Shown one piece after another: positions 16,171-24,750 of a stretch of DNA of 64,000 bases (position 1 is its first letter; every line of letters starts with the position of its first letter). Position numbers and translations under genes: made by a program. The stretch is from Thermococcus sp. Its GTDB lineage: Archaea > Methanobacteriota_B > Thermococci > Thermococcales > Thermococcaceae. The stretch covers positions 156,010 through 220,009 of the forward strand of contig JALTBN010000060.1 in the NCBI GenBank assembly GCA_027075325.1, given 5' to 3'. The notes under the pieces were generated by a model that was given only the letters and a program-made list of their open reading frames with translations, searched no databases and was not told the origin of the DNA.

Positions 16171-16764
16171 TCACAAACTTGAGGCTATCTTAAGGTTGTT
16201 TATTATGACAGGAACCACCTTCTGGAGGTAGTGCTCATCGGAAAAACCCAGACACTCCCTGGAGTGAAGGTAGTGCATTAAAGAAGCGATGAACATCTGA
16301 AAAGCTATCAGCGCATCTTCAAAGCCAACTTTGACGTACGCCGTGATCCTCCTGGCCCCCTCGCGCAGCAGCTCCGAACAGGACTGGGAGTAAATCTCAT
16401 CTATACCCTTCATGCGCTTCCTTATTGAGAGCATATGAAAGAAAATCTCGGCACGGTAGTTTTCAGAGTAGAACTCCAAGAACTCCCTTCCAAGCTGAAT
16501 GAGGTAGTCACCCAGGTTGGGGTAGCTAACGGTTATGTACGGATCCCCCAGGGAGGGCATGGCCATTATAGGCATCACTTCAAAGGCTATCTCTTTGATG
16601 AGGTCGTCCTTGCTCCGGAAGTAGAGGTAGAAAGTCCCCTTGGCAACGCCAGCTTTTGCCACAATCTCATCTACCGTCGTTTTGTCAAAGCCATTTCTAG
16701 CAAAAAGCTCCATTGCCGCTGAGACGAGCTTTTCCCGCGTCTTCCCAGGAGACTTGGTGGACAT
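16171..16764 (-). CDS. TetR-family transcription repressor
   Basis: This 197-residue protein has an N-terminal TetR helix-turn-helix (AMELFARNGFDKTTVDEIVAKAGVAKGTFYLYFRSKDDL) and a helical C-terminal domain for ligand binding and dimerisation. The internal ATG at 16764 fits the family start; the 30-residue upstream extension in the ORF track crosses its own predicted promoter and is rejected. It lies between the DUF302 gene and the hydrogenase operon. Matching dyads at all three transcription units make it the probable local repressor. The ligand is unknown. Confidence 0.92.
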   Translation of the reverse strand: MSTKSPGKTREKLVSAAMELFARNGFDKTTVDEIVAKAGVAKGTFYLYFRSKDDLIKEIAFEVMPIMAMPSLGDPYITVSYPNLGDYLIQLGREFLEFYSENYRAEIFFHMLSIRKRMKGIDEIYSQSCSELLREGARRITAYVKVGFEDALIAFQMFIASLMHYLHSRECLGFSDEHYLQKVVPVIINNLKIASSL

Positions 16765-16775
16765 CCTGGCACACC

Positions 16776-16789
16776 TGACCGTACAGTCA
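16776..16789. promoter_or_regulatory. TetR-type operator (imperfect) upstream of tetR
   Basis: TGACCGTACAGTCA matches the TGACTG-N2-CAGTCA core with one mismatch. It lies 12 bases before the tetR ATG and just after the predicted transcript start. This is the usual arrangement for autorepression. Confidence 0.6.
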
Positions 16790-16848
16790 CTAACCACTGG
16801 ACAGTTGTGGGCATAGAAAGATTTAAGCTTTTCTGTGGACAGGAAAAG

Positions 16849-16865
16849 AACCAAAAGTTGAAAAT
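16849..16865. promoter_or_regulatory. SurR-type near match upstream of tetR
   Basis: AACCAAAAGTTGAAAAT equals the reverse complement of the site upstream of hypF at 16 of 17 bases and differs from AACn5GTTn3AAC at only the last base. It lies about 20 bases upstream of the tetR TATA-like box (CTTAAAT on the minus strand). Confidence 0.35.
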
Positions 16866-16885
16866 AAAGACAAGTAATAGTTTGA

Positions 16886-17260
16886 TCAAAGAACCGCTGA
16901 GATTATCTCCTCGTCCACCCTTGCGACCTCCGAGAGGAGCTCGCCAAGCTCCCCCGGAACTATCTTCGCGAAGAGCCCCATGTTCATGCCGAAGACGTAA
17001 ACCCCGTCGGGCATCTCTATGATAGAGAACTTGCAGGGCATCATCGCGGAAATCCAGCGGTTCTCCGGTTTGCTGATGGCCCTGGTGGCAAAGTCCCTGT
17101 TGCAGACCTCGATGATGGCAAACTGAATTCCAACCTTCTCCCTGAAGTCGTACTCCCCTATAACAGTCCAGCCCACTTCCTCGGTTTTCTTCTTCAGTCT
17201 TTCGATGGTCTCCTCAAAGCCGTACTTGCTCTTAGTGCCCTTCACCATCTGCCTCATCAT
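16886..17260 (-). CDS. DUF302-family protein
   Basis: This 124-residue protein has the DUF302 core (an IQFAIIEVCN strand, AISKPENRWISAMMPCKFSIIE, and a YVFGMNMGLFAKI stretch). The family is small, soluble and functionally unknown, and is often found near redox genes. The start is ATG 17260 or 17257, since GGAGG precedes them; the ORF-track GTG is 18 bases upstream at the edge of the operator. It is the first gene upstream of tetR on the same strand and carries its own TetR-type dyad. Confidence 0.82.
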   Translation of the reverse strand: MMRQMVKGTKSKYGFEETIERLKKKTEEVGWTVIGEYDFREKVGIQFAIIEVCNRDFATRAISKPENRWISAMMPCKFSIIEMPDGVYVFGMNMGLFAKIVPGELGELLSEVARVDEEIISAVL

Positions 17261-17277
17261 TTCCTCCACGGCAATCA

Positions 17278-17295
17278 CCTGACTGACCAGTCAGG
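17278..17295. promoter_or_regulatory. TetR-type operator between DUF302 gene and hypC-like gene
   Basis: CCTGACTGACCAGTCAGG has perfect 8-base arms around AC, with the same TGACTG-N2-CAGTCA core as the operator at 16064. It spans the expected start of the DUF302 transcript (AATATAAAT box at 17302-17310) and lies upstream of the divergent hypC-like promoter. It should repress DUF302; an effect on hypC-like is possible. Confidence 0.72.
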
Positions 17296-17301
17296 GCAAG
17301 G

Positions 17302-17310
17302 AATATAAAT
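17302..17310. promoter_or_regulatory. TATA element shared by divergent DUF302 and hypC-like promoters
   Basis: AATATAAAT reads as a TATA-like box on both strands. Starts about 25 bases away in each direction would fall near 17280 (minus) and 17331 (plus), just before the two genes. Confidence 0.5.
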
Positions 17311-17320
17311 CCTTTTCCTG

Positions 17321-17337
17321 AACCTTTGGTTGATAAC
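17321..17337. promoter_or_regulatory. SurR-type site before hypC-like gene
   Basis: AACCTTTGGTTGATAAC is an exact AACn5GTTn3AAC ending one base before the hypC-like ATG. For the plus-strand gene it covers the predicted transcript start (repressing position). For the minus-strand DUF302 gene it stands upstream of the TATA element (activating position). Confidence 0.55.
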
Positions 17338-17338
17338 C

Positions 17339-17596
17339 ATGGCCCTGATGTTCGCGGGTAGGGTTGTTGAGGTCAGGGATAATAAGGCCATAGTCGATGT
17401 TGAAGGCCAGCTGAGGGAAGCGAAGCTCGACTTCATCAGGGACGTGAAACCGGGCGACTACGTAACGATTTACTACGGAATAGTTCTTGAGAAGGTGAGC
17501 GAGGAAGAGGCGAGGGAAACGCTTGAGCACTGCTCATACCATCGTGGGGAGAAGGTAGAGATGACCTTCTCACTGGTTGAAAACCTGAGGTTTTAG
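17339..17596 (+). CDS. HypC/HupF-family paralogue lacking the N-terminal cysteine
   Basis: This 85-residue protein has the HypC beta-barrel pattern (GRVVEVRDNKAIVDVEG, VKPGDYVTIYYGIVLEKVSEEEA) and is followed by a normal HypC. It begins MALMF instead of MCLA, so the Cys2 that binds the Fe(CN)2CO unit and HypD is missing. The only cysteine is far away, near residue 66 (EHCSYH). It may be a regulatory or structural partner of HypD or the hydrogenase. ATG 17339 is used; TTG 17330 and ATG 17348 are alternatives, and none gives an N-terminal Cys. Confidence 0.82.
   Translation: MALMFAGRVVEVRDNKAIVDVEGQLREAKLDFIRDVKPGDYVTIYYGIVLEKVSEEEARETLEHCSYHRGEKVEMTFSLVENLRF
17576..17592. promoter_or_regulatory. 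SurR-type site upstream of hypC
   Basis: GTTGAAAACCTGAGGTT is an exact GTTn3AACn5GTT within the last codons of the hypC-like gene. It ends about nine bases before the TATA-like CTAAATAA (17602-17609) of hypC, the activating arrangement also seen at hypF. Confidence 0.6.
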
Positions 17597-17640
17597 AAAG
17601 GCTAAATAACGGTGTCACGCACTCTCGGACGGTGAGAAAG

Positions 17641-17901
17641 ATGTGTCTCGCGACGATTGCGAAGGTTCTCGAAGTGAACCCAGAGAAGGGAACCGCATGG
17701 GTTGACTTCGGGGGCGTAAAGAGGGAAGCACGTATAGACCTCATGCCGGACATCAAGGTCGGTGACTACGTACTCATCCACACGGGCTTCATAATCGAGC
17801 GCGTTGATGAAAAAACCGCAAAGGAGATACTGAACGCATGGGAAGAGGTCTTCAAGGTCGAGGAGGACGCGATAGGCGGCTACTACTACCCGGGTGATTG
17901 A
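17641..17901 (+). CDS. hypC: Hydrogenase maturation factor HypC
   Basis: This 86-residue protein starts MCLATIAKV, giving the essential Cys2 after removal of Met, and has the family motif KVGDYVLIHTGFIIERVDE. HypC carries the iron centre between HypD and the large subunit. ATG 17641 is preceded by GGTGAG; the ORF-track GTG is that site. It is followed at one base by hypD, which HypC binds. A separate promoter with SurR-type site stands upstream. Confidence 0.96.
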   Translation: MCLATIAKVLEVNPEKGTAWVDFGGVKREARIDLMPDIKVGDYVLIHTGFIIERVDEKTAKEILNAWEEVFKVEEDAIGGYYYPGD

Positions 17902-17902
17902 G

Positions 17903-19027
17903 ATGGCCATCGAGGAAGTCGTTCAGCCCTTCAGGGACAGGGAAGTGGCCCAGAAGCTTGTGGAGAAAATCAAAGAGGAGGCCAAAACGCTGGACGGCGA
18001 GATAAGGATAATGCACGTCTGTGGCACTCACGAGGACACGATAACCCGCTCTGGAATACGCTCTCTCCTCCCTGAGAACGTTAAGGTCGTGAGCGGGCCG
18101 GGCTGTCCCGTCTGCATTACCCCCGTTGAGGACATCGTGGCAATGCAGCTCGTTATGAAGAAAGCGAGGGAAGAGGGCGAGGAGATAATCCTGACCACTT
18201 TCGGGGACATGTACAAGATCCCGACGCCCATGGGGAGTTTTGCCGACCTCAAGAGCGAGGGCTTCGACGTCCGCGTTGTCTACTCAATCTTCGACACCTA
18301 CAAAATGGCCAAGGAGAACCCGGACAAAACCGTCGTCCACTTCAGTCCCGGCTTCGAGACCACAACCGCACCAACGGCGGGAATGATAAACGCAGTCGTA
18401 AACGAGGGGCTTGAGAACTTCAAGATCTACTCCGTCCACAGGCTAACGCCGCAGGGAATAGAGGTCCTCATAAAGCAGAAGAGCAGGATAGATGCACTCA
18501 TAGATGCGGGCCACGTCTCGACGATAATCGGTGTGAAAGGCTGGGAGTTCCTGAGCGAGAAGTATGGAATCCCGCAGGTCGTTGCCGGCTTCGAGCCGAA
18601 TGACGTTCTGATGGCAATCCTCCTGCTGATCCGGATGTACAAGGAAGGCAACGCGAGGGTCGTGAACGAGTACGAGAGGGCCGTTAGGTACGAGGGGAAC
18701 GTTACAGCGCAGAGGCTAATCGATAAGTACTTCGAGATTGTCGATGCCAAGTGGCGCGCCCTTGGCATCTTCCCAGGAACGGGGCTTGAGCTGAGGGACG
18801 AGTGGAAGGAACTCGACATCAAGAACCTCTATAAAGTCAAGGTGCCAAAGAACCTGCCAGACCTTGAGAAGGGTTGTCTCTGCGGTGCGGTCTTGAGAGG
18901 ACTTGCCCTCCCGACCGACTGCCCGCACTTCGGCAAGACCTGCACGCCGAGGCACCCAATAGGGCCATGCATGGTGTCCTATGAGGGGACATGCAACATC
19001 TTTTACAAGTACGGCGTTTTGTTCTGA
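17903..19027 (+). CDS. hypD: Hydrogenase maturation protein HypD
   Basis: This 374-residue protein assembles the Fe(CN)2CO group. The signatures are all present: HVCGTHEDT, SGPGCPVCITP, TFGDMYKIPTP, GFETTTAPTAG and a C-terminal cysteine-rich region (GCLCGAVLRG, CPHFGKTCTP, GPCMVSYEGTC) that binds a [4Fe-4S] cluster. ATG 17903 is preferred to the GTG at 17894, which belongs to the GGTGAT ribosome site. Confidence 0.97.
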   Translation: MAIEEVVQPFRDREVAQKLVEKIKEEAKTLDGEIRIMHVCGTHEDTITRSGIRSLLPENVKVVSGPGCPVCITPVEDIVAMQLVMKKAREEGEEIILTTFGDMYKIPTPMGSFADLKSEGFDVRVVYSIFDTYKMAKENPDKTVVHFSPGFETTTAPTAGMINAVVNEGLENFKIYSVHRLTPQGIEVLIKQKSRIDALIDAGHVSTIIGVKGWEFLSEKYGIPQVVAGFEPNDVLMAILLLIRMYKEGNARVVNEYERAVRYEGNVTAQRLIDKYFEIVDAKWRALGIFPGTGLELRDEWKELDIKNLYKVKVPKNLPDLEKGCLCGAVLRGLALPTDCPHFGKTCTPRHPIGPCMVSYEGTCNIFYKYGVLF

Positions 19028-19053
19028 CACCAAAGGTTCAAAACTCCCCTATC

Positions 19054-19070
19054 GTTTTCAACTTTTGGTT
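19054..19070. promoter_or_regulatory. SurR-type site upstream of hypF, with a second core nearby
   Basis: GTTTTCAACTTTTGGTT is an exact GTTn3AACn5GTT, ending eight bases before the hypF TATA box CTATAAAG (19079-19086). A second GTTn3AAC core (GTTCAAAAC, 19036-19044) lies 9 bases upstream. Together they make an inverted repeat of about 15-base arms, which could also be read as a weak hairpin after hypD. Confidence 0.62.
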
Positions 19071-19118
19071 TTGGAAACCTATAAAGCCTCTGATTGCAAA
19101 GAAGGGACAGGTGAGAGG

Positions 19119-21437
19119 ATGAAGGCGTATCACCTTCACGTTCAGGGAATCGTTCAGGCCGTTGGATTCAGGCCCTTTGTCTACAGAATAGCGCATGAGC
19201 ACAACCTCAAGGGCTATGTCAAGAACCTCGGAGATGCGGGCGTTGAGATAGTGGTTGAAGGCCGGGAGGAAGACATCGAGGCCTTTCTCAGGGATTTGCA
19301 CCGAAAGAAGCCGCCGCTCGCGAGGATTGATAAGGTAGAAAAGAAGGAAATTCCGCCCCAGGGTTTCCCGGAGTTCTACATCGAGAGAAGCTCGAAGGGC
19401 GGTAAGGGTGGCGACTCGATAATCCCGCCCGACATAGCCATCTGTGACGACTGCCTGAGGGAGCTTTTTGACCCGACGAACAAGCGCTACATGTATCCGT
19501 TCATAGTCTGCACAAACTGCGGCCCGAGGTTCACGATAATCGAGGATTTGCCATACGATCGCGAGAACACCACCATGCGTGAATTTCCCATGTGTGACTT
19601 CTGTCGGAGCGAATACGAGGATCCCCTAAACAGGCGCTATCATGCTGAACCTATAGCCTGTCCCGTCTGCGGGCCGAGCTACCGCTTGTACACGAGCGAT
19701 GGCAAGGAGATAACCGGCGATCCGCTGAGGAAGGCGGCCGAGCTGATAGACAAGGGCTACATAGTGGCGATAAAGGGAATTGGGGGGATACATTTAGCGT
19801 GCGACGCGGCCAACGAAGAGGCCGTTGTCGAGCTGAGGAAAAGAACCTTCAGGCCACAGAAGCCCTTCGCGATAATGGCCGACTCCCTTGAGACCGTCAA
19901 GAGCTTCGCCTACGTGAGTAAAGAGGAGGAAGATGAACTCACCAGCTACAGGAGACCGATAATAACGCTCCGCAAGAGAGAACCCTTCCCCCTGCCCGAG
20001 AACCTTGCCCCGGGTCTCCACACCATCGGAGTCATGCTCCCCTACGCGGGAACGCACTACATCCTCTTCCACTGGAGCAAAACCAAAGTCTACGTCATGA
20101 CTTCGGCCAATTATCCGGGAATACCTATGGTCAAGGACAACGAGAAAGCGTTTGAAGAGCTTAAGGACATGGCCGACTACCTCCTCCTGCACAACAGGAG
20201 GATACTAAACCGCGCTGATGACAGCGTTGTTCGCTTCGTTGACGGGAAGAGGGCCGTGATAAGGAGAAGCAGGGGTTTCGTGCCGCTGCCGGTAGAGATT
20301 CCCTTCGACTACCGCGGCTTGGCCGTTGGAGCGGAGCTTATGAACGCCTTCGGCGTTGCAAAGAACGGGAAGGTTTACCCGAGCCAGTACATAGGCAACA
20401 CGGGGAAGCTTGAGGTTCTTGAGTTCATGCGCGGGGCAATAGCGCACTTCAAGAGAATACTCCGGGTTAAGGACTTTGACTTAATTATCTCTGACCTCCA
20501 CCCGGGCTACAACACGACGAAGTTGGCAATGGAACTGGCTAACGAGCTTGACGTTGAGCTCCTCCAAGTTCAGCACCACTACGCCCACATAGCGAGCGTT
20601 TTGGCGGAGAAGAACCTCGAATCTGCCGTTGGGATAGCCCTCGACGGAGTCGGCTACGGGACAGATGGAAACGTCTGGGGCGGTGAGGTGCTCTACCTGA
20701 GCTACGAGGACGTTGAGAGATTAGCCCACATAGACTACTACCCGCTCCCGGGCGGTGACTTAGCGAGCTACTACCCGCTGAGGGCCTTGATGGGGATTCT
20801 GAGCAAAATCTACTCCATCGAGGAGCTTGATGGGATAATAGGGCGTTGCTGTCCCAAAGCCGTTGAGAGCCTCAAGTACGGAAGGGTCGAGTTCAACGTT
20901 ATCCTCAACCAGCTCGCCAAGGGGGTGAACACGGCCTACTCATCCTCGACGGGAAGGGTTCTCGATGCCTTAGCGGTCCTTTTGAACGTCGCCTACAGGA
21001 GGCACTACGAGGGCGAACCGGCGATGAAGCTTGAGAGCTTTGCGATGAAGGGCAAGAACGACCTGAAGTTTGAAGTTCCCGTCGAGGGCGAGCTGATAAA
21101 GGTTGAAGAGCTGTTCCTTCAGGCTCTTGATGCAATCGAGAAAGCGTCTCCGGCGGACATAGCATATTCAGCTCACCTGGCTCTCGCGAGGGCCTTCGCG
21201 GATGTTGCCGTAGAAAAAGCGAAGGAGTTCGGCGTTAAGGATGTCGCGATAAGCGGTGGAGTCGCCTATAACGAGCTCATCGTGAAGACGATAAGAAAGG
21301 CCGTTGAAGCCTCCGGACTGAGGTTCCACGCGACGACGGAGGTTCCGCGCGGGGACAACGGGATAAACGTCGGTCAGGCCTTCCTCGGCGGCCTCTACCT
21401 GGAAGGCTACATGAGCAGGGAGGATTTGATGCTTTGA
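19119..21437 (+). CDS. hypF: Carbamoyltransferase HypF
   Basis: This 772-residue enzyme turns carbamoyl phosphate into the carbamoyl-AMP that supplies hydrogenase cyanide ligands through HypE. Domains in order: acylphosphatase (VQGIVQAVGFRPFVYRI, about 1-90), two zinc fingers (CDDC...CTNC; CDFC...CPVC, about 105-185), YrdC-like domain (about 200-380) and Kae1-like domain (HHYAHIASVLAE, ALDGVGYGTDG, SGGVAYN). ATG 19119 gives the usual start; the ORF-track extension crosses the SurR-type sites and TATA box. Confidence 0.97.
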   Translation: MKAYHLHVQGIVQAVGFRPFVYRIAHEHNLKGYVKNLGDAGVEIVVEGREEDIEAFLRDLHRKKPPLARIDKVEKKEIPPQGFPEFYIERSSKGGKGGDSIIPPDIAICDDCLRELFDPTNKRYMYPFIVCTNCGPRFTIIEDLPYDRENTTMREFPMCDFCRSEYEDPLNRRYHAEPIACPVCGPSYRLYTSDGKEITGDPLRKAAELIDKGYIVAIKGIGGIHLACDAANEEAVVELRKRTFRPQKPFAIMADSLETVKSFAYVSKEEEDELTSYRRPIITLRKREPFPLPENLAPGLHTIGVMLPYAGTHYILFHWSKTKVYVMTSANYPGIPMVKDNEKAFEELKDMADYLLLHNRRILNRADDSVVRFVDGKRAVIRRSRGFVPLPVEIPFDYRGLAVGAELMNAFGVAKNGKVYPSQYIGNTGKLEVLEFMRGAIAHFKRILRVKDFDLIISDLHPGYNTTKLAMELANELDVELLQVQHHYAHIASVLAEKNLESAVGIALDGVGYGTDGNVWGGEVLYLSYEDVERLAHIDYYPLPGGDLASYYPLRALMGILSKIYSIEELDGIIGRCCPKAVESLKYGRVEFNVILNQLAKGVNTAYSSSTGRVLDALAVLLNVAYRRHYEGEPAMKLESFAMKGKNDLKFEVPVEGELIKVEELFLQALDAIEKASPADIAYSAHLALARAFADVAVEKAKEFGVKDVAISGGVAYNELIVKTIRKAVEASGLRFHATTEVPRGDNGINVGQAFLGGLYLEGYMSREDLML

Positions 21438-21484
21438 GCAAAGTGTTAAATTGAAGGTGTATAGCAGTAAAGGGGGAATTGAGG

Positions 21485-22501
21485 ATGGGAGAGAAGATAA
21501 AGCTTGAACACGGGGCCGGTGGAGAAATAATGGAGGAGCTTTTGAGGGACGTGATACTCAAAACGCTGACCCTCAAGAGCGCCGGTGGAATAGGGTTGGA
21601 TGCACTGGACGACGGGGCAACGATACCCTTCGGCGATAAGCACATCGTCTTCACAATAGACGGCCACACCGTTAAACCGCTCTTCTTCCCCGGCGGGGAC
21701 ATCGGTCGCTTAGCGGTCAGCGGGACGGTGAACGATTTGGCCGTCATGGGTGCTCAGCCAGTGGCTCTGGCAAACTCGATGATAATCGGTGAGGGTCTTG
21801 ATATGGAGATCCTTGAGAGGGTTCTCCGCTCGATGGACGAAACCGCCAGGGAAGTTCCCGTCCCGATAGTCACGGGCGACACGAAGGTCGTTGAAGACCC
21901 GATAGAGATGTTCGTGATTACAGCGGGAATCGGGGTTGCGGAGAAGCCGGTAAGCGATGCCGGAGCCAAGGTTGGCGATGTTGTTTTGGTCAGCGGGACC
22001 ATAGGCGACCACGGGATAGCGCTGATGAGCCACCGCGAGGGAATAGCCTTTGAGACCGAGCTGAAGAGCGACGTTGCGCCGATATGGGACGTCGTTAAAG
22101 CCGTCGCCGAGGAAATAGGCTGGGAGAAGGTCCACGCGATGAAAGACCCGACGAGGGCCGGTTTGAGCAACGCCCTTAACGAGATCGCTCGTAAGAGCAA
22201 CGTGGGAATCCTCGTGAGGGAAGCGAATATTCCAATAAGACCCGAGGTCAGGGCCGCGAGCGAGATGCTCGGCATAAGCCCATACGACGTTGCCAACGAG
22301 GGCAAAGTGGTGATGGTGATAGCGAGAGACTACGCGGAAGACGCTCTGAAGGCAATGAGAAGAACCGAGAAGGGAAAGAACGCCGCGATAATCGGTGAGG
22401 TAATAGAAGAGTACAGGGGAAAGGTTATCCTTGAGACGGGAATCGGTGGGAAACGCTTTATGGAGCCGCCCGAGGGCGACCCCGTGCCGAGGATATGCTG
22501 A
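21485..22501 (+). CDS. hypE: Hydrogenase maturation protein HypE
   Basis: This 338-residue PurM-like protein dehydrates the HypF-made thiocarboxamide to thiocyanate on its C-terminal cysteine. It begins IKLEHGAGGEIMEELL, has DDGATIPFGD and TGDTKVVE motifs, and ends with the diagnostic PRIC. ATG 21485 follows GGGGGAATTGAGG. It lies 47 bases after hypF, so the two are likely co-transcribed. Confidence 0.97.
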   Translation: MGEKIKLEHGAGGEIMEELLRDVILKTLTLKSAGGIGLDALDDGATIPFGDKHIVFTIDGHTVKPLFFPGGDIGRLAVSGTVNDLAVMGAQPVALANSMIIGEGLDMEILERVLRSMDETAREVPVPIVTGDTKVVEDPIEMFVITAGIGVAEKPVSDAGAKVGDVVLVSGTIGDHGIALMSHREGIAFETELKSDVAPIWDVVKAVAEEIGWEKVHAMKDPTRAGLSNALNEIARKSNVGILVREANIPIRPEVRAASEMLGISPYDVANEGKVVMVIARDYAEDALKAMRRTEKGKNAAIIGEVIEEYRGKVILETGIGGKRFMEPPEGDPVPRIC

Positions 22502-22547
22502 CTTTTCCTTTTCTTTTGGCTAATCGGAAGAATAAAAGAAAAGCCAT

Positions 22548-24488
22548 TCAGCGCATCTCGAAGCCCTCTAAGGCCTTCTTCACCTCCTCAACGCTCGCCT
22601 CGTCCTCAAGCGTTGAGAGGTCGCCGAGGCTCCTTCCGCTTGCGAGGGCTTTGAGAACACGGCGCATTATCTTCCCGCTCCTTGTCTTCGGCAGTTTGTT
22701 GACGAAGAAGACCTCGGCTGGAGCGGCTATCGGCCCGAGGGTCTCCCTGACGTAGTCTATCAGCTCCTTCTTCAGCCTCTCGGTCGGGGCGCAATCGGCC
22801 TTGAGGATTACGAAGGCAACCGGCACTTCACCCTTTATCTCGTCGGGCCTGCCTATGACGGCTGCCTCGGCAACGGCCGGGTGGAGAACCAAGGCGTGCT
22901 CTATCTCTGCTGTTCCAATCCTGTGGCCGGAGACGTTGAGAACCTCGTCGGCCCTCCCGAATATCCAGAGGTAGTTCTCATCGTCCTTCATCGCGTAGTC
23001 GGCAGGGTAGTAAATCCAGACTCCTTCATCAGGTCTGCTGAAGCGTTGCCAGTAGGTCCTCATGTAGCGCTCGTCGTTGCCCCAGATTCCAAGGAGCATT
23101 CCGGGCCAGGGCTTCTTGATTACGAGGTAGCCGCGCTCGTTTGGCTTCGTTGGCTTGCCCTCCGAGTCGAAGACATCGGCATCAACTCCCAGTCCGGGGA
23201 AGGTTGCGGAGCCGGGCTTGAGCGGCGGCAGCTGTATCCCGGCTGAGGGGTAAATCATGTAGCCACCCGTCTCGGTCTGCCACCATGTGTCGATGATGGG
23301 GCAACGCTTTCCTCCCACAACCTCGTAGTACCACTTCCAAGCGCCGGGGTTGATCGGCTCGCCGACGGAACCGAGGAGGCGGAGACTTGATAGGTCGTGC
23401 TTCTTCACCCACTCATCCCCGTAGCGCATGAGCATCCTTATGGCTGTCGGCGCGGTGTAGAATATCGTAACGCCGTGCTTCTCGATTATCTCCCACGGCC
23501 TGTCGGGCTTTGGATAGTTGAGCGCGCCCTCGTACATCATCACCGTTAAGCCGAGGGTTAAAGGCCCGTAGACGAGGTAGCTGTGACCGGTTATCCAGCC
23601 CACATCGGCGGTATTCCAGAAGAGGTCGTCCTCCCTTATCCCCCAGGCCCACTGCATCGTCTTTGCAACGTAAACGAGGTAGCCGCCGGTGGAGTGGATT
23701 ATACCCTTCGGCGTTCCGGTCGTTCCGCTCGTGTAGAGGATGAAGAGCGGGTGGTTGCTCTCGACCGGGACGGGTTCAACGTACTTCTCAGCTCCATCTA
23801 GGAGGTTGTGCCAGTAGTAGTCCCTCCCCTCAACCATGCTAACGTCGTTTTCGTCCCTCTTGAGAACCACGATGCTCTCGACGCTGGGTGTCTCGACGAG
23901 GGCTTTGTCCACTATTTCCTTGAGGTTCAGAGCTTTGCCACGCCTGTAGAGGTAGTCGGCGGTGATTACCACCTTTGCCTTGGCGTCGTTTATCCTCGTG
24001 GCTAAAGCCTCCGCTGAAAAGCCCGAGAAGACGACGCTGTGGATTGCCCCGATCCTCGCACTGGCGAGCATCGCTATGACAACCTCTGGAACGAGGGGCA
24101 TGTAGATTACCACCCTGTCGCCCTTGCCAACCCCGAGGTTTTTCAGGACTGAAGCGAAGCGGTTGACCTCGCGGTAAAGCTCGTAGTAGGTTAGAGTCCT
24201 CGTTTCACCACTCTCGCTCTCCCAGATTATCGCGGCCCTGTTCCTCTTTCCGGCTTTTATGTGTCTGTCCAAAGCGTTGTAGCTCGCGTTCAGCTCGCCC
24301 CCAACGAACCAGCGGAAGAAAGGTGCCCTTGAGTCATCTAGGACTTTATCCCAGGTCTTGAACCAGTCGAGGATCTTCGCCTGCTCCGCCCAGAACTCCT
24401 CGAGGTTCTCGGTGGACTTCCTGTGCTCTTCCCGAAAGGCCTGCAGGGGAATGTAGCGCTCCTTCAAAAATCCTTCACCAACCTGCAT
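22548..24488 (-). CDS. acsA: Acetyl-CoA synthetase, AMP-forming
   Basis: This 646-residue enzyme makes acetyl-CoA from acetate, ATP and CoA. It has the AMP-binding core [18 protein letters not shown], the TWWQTETGG motif, and [11 protein letters not shown] with the C-terminal lysine that closes on the adenylate. ATG 24488 is chosen because GGTGATTGCC precedes it. Thermococcales more commonly use ADP-forming enzymes (one alpha-like subunit is at 50416), so this may favour acetate assimilation or recapture. Confidence 0.93.
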   Translation of the reverse strand: MQVGEGFLKERYIPLQAFREEHRKSTENLEEFWAEQAKILDWFKTWDKVLDDSRAPFFRWFVGGELNASYNALDRHIKAGKRNRAAIIWESESGETRTLTYYELYREVNRFASVLKNLGVGKGDRVVIYMPLVPEVVIAMLASARIGAIHSVVFSGFSAEALATRINDAKAKVVITADYLYRRGKALNLKEIVDKALVETPSVESIVVLKRDENDVSMVEGRDYYWHNLLDGAEKYVEPVPVESNHPLFILYTSGTTGTPKGIIHSTGGYLVYVAKTMQWAWGIREDDLFWNTADVGWITGHSYLVYGPLTLGLTVMMYEGALNYPKPDRPWEIIEKHGVTIFYTAPTAIRMLMRYGDEWVKKHDLSSLRLLGSVGEPINPGAWKWYYEVVGGKRCPIIDTWWQTETGGYMIYPSAGIQLPPLKPGSATFPGLGVDADVFDSEGKPTKPNERGYLVIKKPWPGMLLGIWGNDERYMRTYWQRFSRPDEGVWIYYPADYAMKDDENYLWIFGRADEVLNVSGHRIGTAEIEHALVLHPAVAEAAVIGRPDEIKGEVPVAFVILKADCAPTERLKKELIDYVRETLGPIAAPAEVFFVNKLPKTRSGKIMRRVLKALASGRSLGDLSTLEDEASVEEVKKALEGFEMR

Positions 24489-24547
24489 GGCAATCACCCG
24501 ATTTTTCGGGAAAAGATGTTAGATTTCCTTAAAACTTTTTCGGCGAA

Positions 24548-24573
24548 TGTCAAAGTGACAATCGTTGATTGTC
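24548..24573. promoter_or_regulatory. Two overlapping dyads upstream of acsA
   Basis: TGTCAAAGTGACA (24548-24560) and GACAATCGTTGATTGTC (24557-24573) are both perfect inverted repeats with 3-base centres, and they share four bases. They lie upstream of the likely acsA TATA region (minus-strand TTTTAAGG near 24527), a place for an activator. The rest of the 262-base gap shows no gene. Confidence 0.45.
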
Positions 24574-24750
24574 TAATTCCACCCAGCCAGTACCTTTTGC
24601 GGTTGTAACGGTGAAAACGGGCAGAATTGAGGTTCTGGAGCGTTTACAGGTATGTTCTCTGGCAAAAACGACCTTGCGTCTGATTTTGTCTGTTAGGGTT
24701 TTACACCGAAACGGCAAAAATGAAGAAGGACATTAGCAGATGTACAAAAT

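Noticed and set aside
19030-19068. Inverted repeat after hypD as a transcription terminator
   Set aside because: The arms are two SurR-type cores upstream of the hypF TATA box, and archaeal terminators are normally T-runs, not hairpins. A regulatory reading explains it better.
18981-19118. 46-codon N-terminal extension of hypF in the ORF track
   Set aside because: It would place the promoter and SurR-type site inside the gene; the family starts at the acylphosphatase domain.
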